The translations under genes and the position numbers were made by a program. Of a DNA stretch of 64,000 nt, positions 8,938 to 16,696 are shown in pieces. Numbering within the stretch: the stretch's first letter is position 1; each line of letters opens with the position of its first letter. The stretch spans positions 62,001 through 126,000 of the forward strand of contig DDLX01000018.1 of the NCBI GenBank assembly GCA_002340355.1. The letters are read 5' to 3'. The stretch is from Cytophagales bacterium UBA2561 (GTDB lineage: Bacteria; Bacteroidota; Bacteroidia; Cytophagales; Thermoflexibacteraceae). The notes under the pieces were generated by a model that saw only the letters and a program-made list of their open reading frames with translations, searched no databases and was not told where the DNA came from.

Positions 8938-10377
8938 TTAGAAATAAAAATTATAATACTTCCGCACACCTTTTTTACTAATTCCTCGAATGATAACCTG
9001 TCCTTGAATTTGTTCCAGAACCGTAATTAACTCTTCGGGTGTAGTCACTTCAATGTTATTCACTGAGGTCACAATAAAGCCTTCTTCCAAACCTAAACGA
9101 GCAATTAAGCCCCGTGAAACTTTAATAATACGAATCCCATTTTCAATGCCTAATTTTTTACGCTCGGCTTTGGGAACCAACTCTAGCTCTGCTCCAATAC
9201 TAGGAGCTTTGACAATTTCTCGCTTAACAATATCAGTAGTTCCTTGAATATTAGTAAGTTGTAAATCTATCGTTTTAAGTTTGCCGTCTCGTTTATACTC
9301 AATTGTAATTTTATCTCCTGGACGGCGATAACTCAATTGTTCATCAAAATTACTTTTGCTTCCAATATTCTCTCCATTAATTTTCAAAATAATATCTCCT
9401 CTTTTCAGCCCCACTTTATTAGCACTTCCATCCTCTTCAATTCGGCTAATGACAACACCCGCATATTCTTTGAGTTCCAAAGCTTCATAAATTTCTTCAT
9501 CAATATCAACAACCTCTGCTCCAATAAATGCCTTCTGAACTTGCCCATATTCTTTCAAATCAGTAATCACTTTTACGACAATATCCGAAGGAACAGCAAA
9601 ACCATAACCAGCATAAGACCCTGTTCTTGAGATGATTGCTGTATTAATTCCAACCAATTCACCTTTAATATTAACTAATGCTCCACCTGAATTACCTGGG
9701 TTAATTGCCGCATCTGTTTGAATAAATGACTCAATTGGAAATTGGTCTTCAAGAATATGAATATTTCGTCCTTTGGCACTTACAATGCCTGCCGTCACGG
9801 TTGATTCCAAATTGAACGGATTTCCGACCGCCAATACCCAATCCCCAACCCGTACTTCTTTGGAGGTGGCAATTCGAATAAATGGCAAATCATCTCGTTT
9901 GACTTTGAGTAATGCCAAATCTGTAGAGGGGTCAGTTCCAATAATTTCTGCTTTGTAAGTACGTTTATTGTGGATAACTTCGATTTCGTCAGCATCTTCA
10001 ACCACATGATTATTCGTAACAATATAACCATCTTTACTAAAAATCACACCCGACCCTGAGCCAATTGAACGATGACTTCGAGGATCTCCATTAAAGAAAA
10101 AATCTAACCATGTGTAACTTTGACTTGTTCCTGAAACGGTTTTGATATAAACCACACACTCCGTAGCTGTTTCGGCAGCTTTCACAAAATCGGGGGTAAT
10201 CGCATTACGTTGATAACTCGCAAAAGTACCTTGTGGAATTTGATTATTGTCTTGTGTTTGGGACTCTGAGTTTGGAAATGTCTTAGTAGAGGATTGCGAA
10301 AAAGAGACAAAAAGATATGCCCCTAAAATACCCGCTAAAACTCCTGTAATTAAGGTTTTTACGGTTTGCGTGTTCAT
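8938..10377 (-). CDS. HtrA/DegQ-type periplasmic serine protease with two PDZ domains
   Basis: A 479-residue Do-like protease. An N-terminal hydrophobic anchor or signal (about residues 8-25) leads into a trypsin-like domain with the triad His124 (TNNHVVED), Asp153 (STDLALLK) and Ser230 (INPGNSGGAL). Two PDZ domains follow, one starting near residue 270 (GAEVVDIDEE) and one near 390 (GAELELVPK). It acts in envelope protein quality control as protease and chaperone. It is transcribed alone in the same direction as the ribosomal cluster upstream, but a terminator at 10557-10590 separates them. DegP, DegQ and DegS subtypes cannot be told apart from sequence alone. Confidence 0.9.
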   Translation of the reverse strand: MNTQTVKTLITGVLAGILGAYLFVSFSQSSTKTFPNSESQTQDNNQIPQGTFASYQRNAITPDFVKAAETATECVVYIKTVSGTSQSYTWLDFFFNGDPRSHRSIGSGSGVIFSKDGYIVTNNHVVEDADEIEVIHNKRTYKAEIIGTDPSTDLALLKVKRDDLPFIRIATSKEVRVGDWVLAVGNPFNLESTVTAGIVSAKGRNIHILEDQFPIESFIQTDAAINPGNSGGALVNIKGELVGINTAIISRTGSYAGYGFAVPSDIVVKVITDLKEYGQVQKAFIGAEVVDIDEEIYEALELKEYAGVVISRIEEDGSANKVGLKRGDIILKINGENIGSKSNFDEQLSYRRPGDKITIEYKRDGKLKTIDLQLTNIQGTTDIVKREIVKAPSIGAELELVPKAERKKLGIENGIRIIKVSRGLIARLGLEEGFIVTSVNNIEVTTPEELITVLEQIQGQVIIRGISKKGVRKYYNFYF

Positions 10378-10556
10378 CTTGATTTTTTGGTTTTTAATCG
10401 GTAATCGCTCGGAAAATATTATGAATTGATAAAAAGTAGTTCTTGTTATAGGTGTAGTTTACTTCTCAAAAAAACAATTATTAAATCAGAAATGTTTTTG
10501 CTTTTGGATTTGTGACAAAAATAGTAAAACGTTTTTACAATACAGTTGAAAGGATA

Positions 10557-10590
10557 TAAAAAAACCTCAACCCATTTAGGATTGAGGTTT
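10557..10590 (-). terminator. Terminator closing the ribosomal protein cluster after rplL
   Basis: On the minus strand AACCTCAA pairs with TTGAGGTT across an 11-base loop and runs into a T tract. It lies 22 bases past the rplL stop codon, so rplL is the last gene of its transcript. Confidence 0.8.
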
Positions 10591-10611
10591 GGAATATGAA
10601 AATGCAAAAAG

Positions 10612-10989
10612 TTATTTGATTTCAACTTCAGCACCAAGGTCTTGCAAGTCTTTTGCAAGAGCTTCTGCTTCGTCTTTTGGAATACCTTCCTTAACAGGAG
10701 CAGGAGCAGAATCAACTAATCCTTTAGCTTCTTTCAAGCCCAAGCCAACTTTTTCTTTGATAGCTTTAACGACCTTCAGTTTTTTACCACCTGGAGCCTT
10801 CAAGATTACATCAAATTCGGTTTTTTCTTCCTCAGCAGGAGCATCACCACCTGCACCAGGACCTGCAACTGCAACTGCTGCTGCTGCTGGCTCAATACCG
10901 TAATCGTTCTTTAAGATTTCAGCTAATTCATTGACTTCTTTTACAGTCAAATTAACTAATTGTTCAGCGAATTCTTTCAAATCAGCCAT
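10612..10989 (-). CDS. rplL: 50S ribosomal protein L7/L12
   Basis: A 125-residue L7/L12, the stalk protein that recruits translation factors. The N-terminal dimerisation helices (LKEFAEQLVNLTVKEVNELA), the Ala-rich hinge (AAAAVAVAGPGAGG) and the C-terminal domain (VGLGLKEAKGLVDSAP) are all present. It lies 67 bases downstream of rplJ and is followed by a terminator. In most bacteria rpoB comes next; here it does not. Confidence 0.97.
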   Translation of the reverse strand: MADLKEFAEQLVNLTVKEVNELAEILKNDYGIEPAAAAVAVAGPGAGGDAPAEEEKTEFDVILKAPGGKKLKVVKAIKEKVGLGLKEAKGLVDSAPAPVKEGIPKDEAEALAKDLQDLGAEVEIK

Positions 10990-11056
10990 TGTATGGAATA
11001 TTTAAAATTGTGTTCTAAAAAAAAATTAAAAAAGAAAAAATTTACAAAATCGAAAA

Positions 11057-11608
11057 CTATGCTTCTTCTCGCTCGGATAATGTTTTGATAATGCCTGCAA
11101 TCGTCTGACCACCACTTTGTAACGCACCAAGTACGTTTTTGGCAGGAGACTGCAATAAGCCCACAACATCGCCGATAAGTTCGTTTTTCGATTTGATAGC
11201 ACTAAGTGCCTCTAATTGCTCATCACCCACAAAAACATCTAAGCTAATGGATGCACCTTTCAATAAAATTTTAGGGTCATCTTTTTTGCCGTGCTTTTTG
11301 CGGTATTCTTTGAGGACTTTGGCAGGTTCATTTGCCGAATCGGGAGAAAATACAATACCCGAAAAGCCTTTCAATACGCCTTTCTCTTTAAATTCGGAAA
11401 AGTCGCCCCCTTCAAGGGTTTCAAGTGCTTTCCAAATCAAACTATTTTTGACGACTTGATAACTCAAGCCTTTCTTGAAGCACATTCCCCGAAACGCATT
11501 AACTTCTGCTACCGTGAGTCCTGCCGCATCCATAATGTAGAAGTTGTCGGTATTTTTCATCCGCTCACTAAGTTCTTCTACAAATTGATATTTTTCTTGT
11601 TTTGTCAT
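11057..11608 (-). CDS. rplJ: 50S ribosomal protein L10
   Basis: A 183-residue L10, the base of the L7/L12 stalk. It begins MTKQEKYQFVEELSERM and contains the family segments AAGLTVAEVNAFR and SYQVVKNSLIWKALE; the C-terminal helix that binds L7/L12 dimers is present. It starts 21 bases after the rplA stop codon and is part of the rplKAJL unit. L10 commonly autoregulates its own mRNA, but no leader can be assigned here because the gap to rplA is so short. Confidence 0.96.
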   Translation of the reverse strand: MTKQEKYQFVEELSERMKNTDNFYIMDAAGLTVAEVNAFRGMCFKKGLSYQVVKNSLIWKALETLEGGDFSEFKEKGVLKGFSGIVFSPDSANEPAKVLKEYRKKHGKKDDPKILLKGASISLDVFVGDEQLEALSAIKSKNELIGDVVGLLQSPAKNVLGALQSGGQTIAGIIKTLSEREEA

Positions 11609-11629
11609 TTTGTTTGCGGTTTACCAAAT

Positions 11630-12328
11630 TTACGCACCTTCCACAGAACTAGCATCAATTTTGATTCCTGGACTCATTGTAGTCGAAATCGAAATGCTTT
11701 GAAAATAGGTTCCTTTTGCCGAAGAAGGTTTTAGTTTGGCAATCGTTCGAAGTAATTCTTGGGCATTTTCTTGGATTTTGCTTGGTTCAAACGACATTCG
11801 AGCTACTCCAGCGTGAATAATACCCGTTTTATCTACCCGAAAATCAATTTTCCCTTGTTTTACTTCCTTAATTGCACCACCAATATCCATTGTTACCGTC
11901 CCTGCTTTTGGGTTTGGCATCAAGCCACGAGGACCTAAAATTCGACCTAATCGTCCAATTTTCGCCATTACCGTAGGCATCGTTACAATAACATCAACAT
12001 CAGTCCAGCCTCCTTGAATTTTAGCAATATAGTCATCCAATCCTACGAAATCAGCTCCTGCTGCTTTGGCTTCTTCCTCCTTATCAGGGGGGCAAAGTGC
12101 CAAAACTCGAACCGATTTCCCTGTACCATGTGGTAAGGAAACTACGCCCCGTACCATTTGGTCAGCTTTTCGAGGGTCAACACCCAAGCGGACATCCAAA
12201 TCAATTGACGCATCGAAGTTTGCGTAATTGACTTCTTTTACCAGCTTGGAAGCCTCCTCTAAAGAATAGAGTTGATTCGGATCATATTTGGATAAGGCTT
12301 CTTTTTGCTTTTTTGTCAATTTTGCCAT
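11630..12328 (-). CDS. rplA: 50S ribosomal protein L1
   Basis: A 232-residue L1, which binds 23S rRNA at the mobile L1 stalk and often represses its own operon. Family motifs are visible: the LDVRLGVDPRKADQMVRG region and the signature GRLGRILGPRGLMPNPKAGT. The start at 12328 gives the usual MAKLTKKQKEALSKYD opening. It lies 39 bases after rplK in the rplKAJL cluster. Confidence 0.97.
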   Translation of the reverse strand: MAKLTKKQKEALSKYDPNQLYSLEEASKLVKEVNYANFDASIDLDVRLGVDPRKADQMVRGVVSLPHGTGKSVRVLALCPPDKEEEAKAAGADFVGLDDYIAKIQGGWTDVDVIVTMPTVMAKIGRLGRILGPRGLMPNPKAGTVTMDIGGAIKEVKQGKIDFRVDKTGIIHAGVARMSFEPSKIQENAQELLRTIAKLKPSSAKGTYFQSISISTTMSPGIKIDASSVEGA

Positions 12329-12367
12329 GAATCTTACATTTTCTGGGTTCGTCCGAAATTGACAGTT

Positions 12368-12811
12368 TTACACTTGCTCAGGGAAATCACCTTTGACCGT
12401 AATCCCCATGCTTCGCGCTGTTCCTGCAATCATTTTCATCGCCGATGAGACCGTAAAAGCGTTCAAATCAGGCATCTTGATTTCAGCAATCTCTTTCACT
12501 TGGTCCCAAGTTACAGAGCCTACTTTCTTTCGATTTGGTTCAGGCGACCCTTTTTTCAACTTCGCCGCTTCCATCAATAAGACGGCAGCGGGTGGAGTTT
12601 TGATAATAAAATCAAATGACCTATCGGAGTAAACGGTTAAGACCACAGGCAATACCATCCCTTGCTTGTCTTGCGTTCGGGCGTTGAATTGCTTGCAAAA
12701 CTCCATGATATTCACCCCTTTACTACCGAGAGCGGGACCAATCGGTGGCGCAGGGTTCGCTTGTCCCCCTTTGACCTGCAATTTGACGAATCCCGTTACT
12801 TCCTTTGCCAT
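12368..12811 (-). CDS. rplK: 50S ribosomal protein L11
   Basis: A 147-residue L11, part of the GTPase-associated centre. I start it at 12811 (MAKEVTGFVKLQVKGGQANP), which matches the family; the open frame extends ten codons further upstream without similarity. PAPPIGPALGSKGVNIMEFC and the C-terminal rRNA-binding domain (VKEIAEIKMPDLNA) are present. It is the first gene of rplKAJL and is separated from nusG by 238 bases that include a strong terminator, so it probably has its own promoter there. Confidence 0.96.
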   Translation of the reverse strand: MAKEVTGFVKLQVKGGQANPAPPIGPALGSKGVNIMEFCKQFNARTQDKQGMVLPVVLTVYSDRSFDFIIKTPPAAVLLMEAAKLKKGSPEPNRKKVGSVTWDQVKEIAEIKMPDLNAFTVSSAMKMIAGTARSMGITVKGDFPEQV

Positions 12812-12849
12812 TTTATTCGGAAATCTGAGGTTTAAAAACAATCACATTT

Positions 12850-12892
12850 TTCCCATCCACTTGATGGATCCAAGTTGAAACGATAGTGGGAA
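12850..12892 (-). promoter_or_regulatory. Possible structured leader upstream of rplK
   Basis: Outer arms TTCCC/GGGAA (12850-12854 and 12888-12892) enclose an inner hairpin ATCCA/TGGAT (12855-12859 and 12865-12869), 39 bases before the L11 start. L1 represses its operon through such a leader in other bacteria, but the pairing here is short and I cannot confirm an L1 site. Confidence 0.25.
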
Positions 12893-12992
12893 GCATTCGT
12901 TTCTGAGAACCTTATAATTAAGCATGGTAACAACACACCAAGTTCTCACTTTTCTTCATTTTATGTCTGGCAAAAACATGAATAAATAGATA

Positions 12993-13026
12993 TAAAAAAG
13001 GCAAATCAAACCGAAGTTTAATTTGC
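12993..13026 (-). terminator. TTCG-tetraloop terminator between nusG and rplK
   Basis: On the minus strand GCAAATTAAAC, the tetraloop TTCG and GTTTGATTTGC form an 11-bp stem with one T-G wobble, followed by CTTTTTT. It lies 24 bases past the nusG stop codon and separates secE-nusG from rplKAJL. Confidence 0.8.
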
Positions 13027-13049
13027 ATAAAATACTGATTTAGTGGAGA

Positions 13050-13658
13050 TTATTCCATTTTTTCAACTTGAACATAATTTAGCTCAACAGGTGTACTTCG
13101 TCCGAAAATTTTCACCATTACATTAAGCTTTTTCTTTTCATCAAAGATTTCTTCGACTGTTCCTGTAAACCCATTGAAAGCTCCATCAATTACTTTAATG
13201 GTTTCTCCTAAGACAAATGTTATATCGTGTTTCACTTCATCTTCTTCTCCTGCCATTCGCCCCAAAATTCTATCAACTTCTGCTTCACGCATTGGACGAG
13301 GTAACGCATTTTGTCCTTCCCCTTCAACATCTAAAAAACCAATAATACCTGGAATATTTTTAATGGTATGAATGGCTTCTCCATTGGTTAAGTTAGCCTC
13401 AACCAACATATATCCAGGAAAAAAATTCCGCTCTACAGCGACTTTTTTGGTCTTCCCATCTTTCAACTTCCGAATTTGATAAACCTTTTCTGTAGGTGTC
13501 ATCACTTGGATAATTGAATCCTGCAAACCTTGAATCTCTACTTCTTTTTCCAAATAAGTTTTTGCGTTTTTTTCTTGTCCACTAATGGAACGAACTACAT
13601 ACCAACGGGCTTCATTTGGAATTTGATAAGTTGAACCCTCTATTTCTCTTTTCGCCAT
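13050..13658 (-). CDS. nusG: Transcription termination/antitermination protein NusG
   Basis: A 202-residue NusG. The NGN domain starts with the typical ARWYVVRSISGQEKNAKTYL and includes RNFFPGYMLVEA; the C-terminal KOW domain contains VIDGAFNGFTGTVEEIF. It binds RNA polymerase and couples it to Rho or to ribosomes. It lies 12 bases downstream of secE and is followed by a terminator. Confidence 0.96.
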   Translation of the reverse strand: MAKREIEGSTYQIPNEARWYVVRSISGQEKNAKTYLEKEVEIQGLQDSIIQVMTPTEKVYQIRKLKDGKTKKVAVERNFFPGYMLVEANLTNGEAIHTIKNIPGIIGFLDVEGEGQNALPRPMREAEVDRILGRMAGEEDEVKHDITFVLGETIKVIDGAFNGFTGTVEEIFDEKKKLNVMVKIFGRSTPVELNYVQVEKME

Positions 13659-13670
13659 GATGCGTCTGGT

Positions 13671-13862
13671 TTAGAACGACTTATAAAATGCTTGTAAGGC
13701 TTCATCAAAGACAAAATCCATCGCACCAATTAGCAACGCAAAAACCAGCGTACCTAACAAAACCAAAATCGAACTTTGTTGTAACTCAGCATACTTTGAC
13801 CAAGTTACATTTTCAACCATTTCGGTACGAGATTCTTTGATAAAGTCAATGATTTTTTTCAT
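13671..13862 (-). CDS. secE: Preprotein translocase subunit SecE
   Basis: A 63-residue SecE of the single-helix type: an amphipathic helix (KKIIDFIKESRTEMVENVTW) followed by one transmembrane helix (SSILVLLGTLVFALLIGAMD). It clamps SecY in the inner membrane. I choose the ATG at 13862, which gives the usual MKKIIDFIKE start; the frame extends to 13907 without support. It lies between tRNA-Trp and nusG, the standard position. Confidence 0.93.
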   Translation of the reverse strand: MKKIIDFIKESRTEMVENVTWSKYAELQQSSILVLLGTLVFALLIGAMDFVFDEALQAFYKSF

Positions 13863-13970
13863 TACGTTCGGATTTATCAAATTAGCTAGATATTTATTTA
13901 TCTGCATAAAAAAACAAACACATCTAACTATATAAAATTCAAGGTATTACCCGAGGGCTTCCTTTGCTTG

Positions 13971-14043
13971 CACGGGTGGTAGGACTCGAACCCACAGCCA
14001 ATGGTTTTGGAGACCACTACTCTACCAATTGAGCTACACCCGT
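13971..14043 (-). tRNA. tRNA-Trp (anticodon CCA)
   Basis: The minus strand folds as a 73-base tRNA: acceptor stem ACGGGTG/CACCCGT with discriminator G, D-loop GCTCAATTGGTAGAG, anticodon arm with CTCCAAA (anticodon CCA), and T-loop GGTTCGAGTCC. CCA is not encoded at the 3' end. It lies upstream of secE, where tRNA-Trp is often found in bacteria. Confidence 0.97.
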
Positions 14044-14379
14044 AGAATTTTTCAAGAATAAAAATTAAAACTCAAGGATTTGTCCTTATTTTTCGGAATG
14101 CAAAGGTAAAATTTTTTATGACAGATACCAAAAAATCAGTTATTTTTTTTAGAAAAAATCCTTACTAATCACATAACATACCTAATAATCAGATTTATAT
14201 GATAAAATAGTAGAGACATCCAAAGCTTTAAATATATTGAATGTCTCGTACATACAGTAATTCTCTTTACTTATACTATAAAGGTTATTTATCTTACTTA
14301 TAAGTTATCCTGCATTAATTAAGGCTGTATATGAAATGATAATAAAACTAATTTGGGTGATGAGCAGTAAATTTCTAAT
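14044..14379. other. 336-base intergenic region between tRNA-Trp and the receiver gene
   Basis: It is AT-rich with no convincing reading frame. The only structure seen is a 7-bp hairpin, GAGACAT (14213-14219) with ATGTCTC (14241-14247), across a 21-base loop and without a T tract. A tuf gene, often found upstream of tRNA-Trp, is absent. Confidence 0.6.
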
Positions 14380-14781
14380 CTATTCAGTAAGAGTTTGTGT
14401 TAGGTCTTCAAAAACCAGTGGTTTGGGTAAGAATCCAGCAACAAAGGGATATTCTAAGGCTTTGGATTTCGCCTTATTTTCGCTCATAGCACTGACGACA
14501 ATAATTTTTGTTTTAGGGTGAGATTCATAGAAGTCTTCTTCGTATTTTGCTAAAAAATCTAATCCATTAATAATAGGCATATCCATGTCTAAAATAATTA
14601 AATCAGGATAATTTCCCTCCCCTGACACGCGCTCTAAGTGTTTGAGTGCTGTAAAGCCACTCATTTTTTTATCAATCCGTTCACATTTAGCTTTTAGTTC
14701 TAGCATCCGAGATGTGATATAATTGTAGATATCATCATCATCAGCAATCATAATTCGTTTGTATTGTGACAAATCTGCCAT
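14380..14781 (-). CDS. Single-domain response regulator (CheY-like receiver)
   Basis: A 133-residue stand-alone receiver domain. The acidic pocket is ADDDD (residues 13-17), the phospho-acceptor is probably Asp65 (LIILDMDMP), the switch Ser is Ser97 (VVSAMS), and the invariant Lys is Lys120 (PKPL). It has no DNA-binding or enzymatic output domain, so it likely passes phosphate to another protein or acts by protein binding. No histidine kinase is adjacent. A perfect palindrome lies 52 bases upstream of its start. Confidence 0.9.
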   Translation of the reverse strand: MADLSQYKRIMIADDDDIYNYITSRMLELKAKCERIDKKMSGFTALKHLERVSGEGNYPDLIILDMDMPIINGLDFLAKYEEDFYESHPKTKIIVVSAMSENKAKSKALEYPFVAGFLPKPLVFEDLTQTLTE

Positions 14782-15147
14782 GATATTGGTAGTTTATTAC
14801 GTGAGTTTAGTGAGAACCACAGGCGGACTCTCTGGAGTAATACTCCAATTTGGGCGTTAAGATAAAACGAAAAATTAGAATATACTAACCTTGCCCAAAA
14901 TAAATAATTATTTCATAAATGTCAAAAAATAATAGCAAAGAACGTGCAAAATTTTTAGCCAAACTCTCGTAGTATTACATATCAAAATACGAAACTACAC
15001 GTTTATCCAAGAACTGCCTATTTTTTTAGTCTCATCGGCTACAATCATCTGGTATTCGTCTAATTATCTTAGGATAAAGCACTATTTTTATAAAAAGGTA
15101 CTCAATAAGGTTTAAGCATAAATTTTAAGAATTTTTAAACTAATTAT
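14782..15147. other. Divergent intergenic region with a perfect palindrome
   Basis: 366 bases between the divergent receiver and porT-like genes. The palindrome TGGAGTAATACTCCA (14833-14847) is the only notable structure. I see no reading frame and no clear promoter match. Confidence 0.5.
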
Positions 15148-15855
15148 ATGAAACGAATTCCCTCAAAACAAGCCACTTTACTCGTCTTTTTTTTAGGGTT
15201 GTGTATCGTCTTTCCAACATTCGGACAAAAACGAAAATCCAAAAATTTGATTGATTATGATGCCAAAAAATTGCATTATGGCTTTCAACTTGTGTATCAT
15301 CAATCCACTTTTCAGGTCAAACATTCTGACTTTTTCGCCCAAAACGGGGATAGTACCGTAGCTATTAGCCCCATTTTACGTCCAGGATTTTCAATTGGGT
15401 TTATTCTCAATATTCGTCTCAAAGATGACCTGTGGGACTTACGCCTTTTACCCAACGTGGTTTTTTATGACCGTAATGTAACTTTTAATTATCCTAATAC
15501 AAGTGCTGAACAGGTCTTTGAATCAACTTTTATTGATTTTCCGATCTTACTCAAATACAAATCATTACGCCGAAATAACCACCGTTGGTATATGCTCGCA
15601 GGAATTACCCCTAGTCTGAAGGTAGGTAGCAAACGAGAAGAACTACTCGAAAAAAGTTTACTAACCAAAGATTTTAATTGGCAAATCGAATATGGTATTG
15701 GTTGGGATATGTATATGGCAATGTTCAAATTTGCGCCCGAGATCCGATTTTCGCATGGAATCCGAAATATGCTCCGCCCAAATGACTATACTTTTTCTAA
15801 TAATATGGACAGAATACTGACTCACAAAATTTCGTTAGTGCTAAATTTTGAATAG
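15148..15855 (+). CDS. porT: PorT family outer-membrane protein (type IX secretion)
   Basis: A 235-residue protein with an N-terminal signal (ATLLVFFLGLCIVFPTFGQ) and a run of amphipathic beta strands typical of a small outer-membrane barrel. The pattern FGF/YGFQLVYHQSTF near the start, LRPGFSIGFILNIRL in the middle, and IDFPILLKYKS followed by YMLAGITPSLKV match the PorT/SprT proteins needed for type IX secretion and gliding in Bacteroidota. This fits the type A sorting domain found at 1741-5148. PorT-like barrels are numerous, so the exact orthology to PorT is likely but not certain. Confidence 0.75.
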   Translation: MKRIPSKQATLLVFFLGLCIVFPTFGQKRKSKNLIDYDAKKLHYGFQLVYHQSTFQVKHSDFFAQNGDSTVAISPILRPGFSIGFILNIRLKDDLWDLRLLPNVVFYDRNVTFNYPNTSAEQVFESTFIDFPILLKYKSLRRNNHRWYMLAGITPSLKVGSKREELLEKSLLTKDFNWQIEYGIGWDMYMAMFKFAPEIRFSHGIRNMLRPNDYTFSNNMDRILTHKISLVLNFE

Positions 15856-15856
15856 A

Positions 15857-15958
15857 CTATCTATAATTTAAAATTTTGGGAGCAATGCCATAAGCATCTG
15901 ATTTTCCTTCTACTTTTGCTCCATCAATGGTATTTGTTTGCTTAAATTCAAGTTTCAT
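15857..15958 (-). CDS. Candidate 33-residue small protein
   Basis: A short open frame in the 120-base gap after porT, on the opposite strand. It runs ATG to TAG and encodes a hydrophilic peptide beginning MKLEFKQTNTIDGAKVEG and ending KILNYR. The codon use (AAA, GAA, GGA, ATT) looks like neighbouring genes. It is too short for homology by eye and may be chance or the remnant of a longer gene. Confidence 0.25.
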   Translation of the reverse strand: MKLEFKQTNTIDGAKVEGKSDAYGIAPKILNYR

Positions 15959-15975
15959 ATCAATTTCCTAATGTT

Positions 15976-16551
15976 ATGTTTTTAAATAAGATGAAGACAA
16001 TTTCCTTAAGAATTGTTTGGTTTGTAGTTTTTGGGATGTTTTTTTTAAATGCGTGTACTGAGGACGAAGATATTCTCCCTGTCAATGACCAAAAGACAAT
16101 TACTACTTTTGAAATCACCTTTCTCCCAAAATCAGGTGGGAGTCCAACTACTTTAAAATGGCAAGATTTGGATGGAGATGGCGGAAACCCACCAGAAATT
16201 ACAGGCGGAACTTTTCTTGCAGACACAGACTATTCCGCAACGATGCAACTTCTCAATGAAACAACAAGTGAAAATATTACCTTAGAAATTCTAGAACAGA
16301 ATAATGAACATCAATTCTTTTTCGAGTATGGCAGTTTATTTTCTAATTTTGCTTACGAAGACAAAGATGGAAATGATTTTCCTGTGGGTTTAGCAACTTC
16401 ATGGACAACGGCTTCAGTAGGAAGTGGCAATTTCAAAGTTATTTTACGACACCACCCCAACAAATCGGCTTCAGGAGTAACTACTGGAAATAGTGCCAAT
16501 GCAGGCGGTAAAACAGACATTGAAGTGGAATTTCCTATAACTATTGAATAA
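15976..16551 (+). CDS. Bacteroidota lipoprotein of unknown function
   Basis: A 191-residue protein. The hydrophobic segment IVWFVVFGMFFLNAC ends in a lipobox Cys followed by acidic residues (TEDEDIL), a typical Bacteroidota surface lipoprotein pattern. The mature part is a beta-rich domain with FEITFLPKSGGSPTTLKWQD and a C-terminal GKTDIEVEFPITIE, resembling small lipoproteins often annotated as type 1 periplasmic-binding-fold proteins and found near TonB-dependent receptors. No receptor is adjacent here. The start may instead be the ATG at 15991. Confidence 0.6.
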   Translation: MFLNKMKTISLRIVWFVVFGMFFLNACTEDEDILPVNDQKTITTFEITFLPKSGGSPTTLKWQDLDGDGGNPPEITGGTFLADTDYSATMQLLNETTSENITLEILEQNNEHQFFFEYGSLFSNFAYEDKDGNDFPVGLATSWTTASVGSGNFKVILRHHPNKSASGVTTGNSANAGGKTDIEVEFPITIE

Positions 16552-16696
16552 ACAAAATTCCTTTGTACATTTAAGATTTATCCCTCATAGAGTTTTAGAT
16601 TCTTTGGGGGATAATTATTTTACAACCAATCGGTTGTCTCTTTTTTTTAACTTAAAACGAAATCTGGAAACAATTTCCTTATCAATTAGAAATATT

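Noticed and set aside
11291..11734. 147-codon plus-strand frame across rplJ and rplA
   Set aside because: It overlaps two conserved ribosomal protein genes on the other strand and is Phe/Cys-rich, as expected for a shadow.
16544..16696. N-terminal extension of the MurF reading frame
   Set aside because: The extra 51 residues do not resemble MurF, and the frame overlaps the previous gene; the ATG at 16697 gives the family N-terminus.
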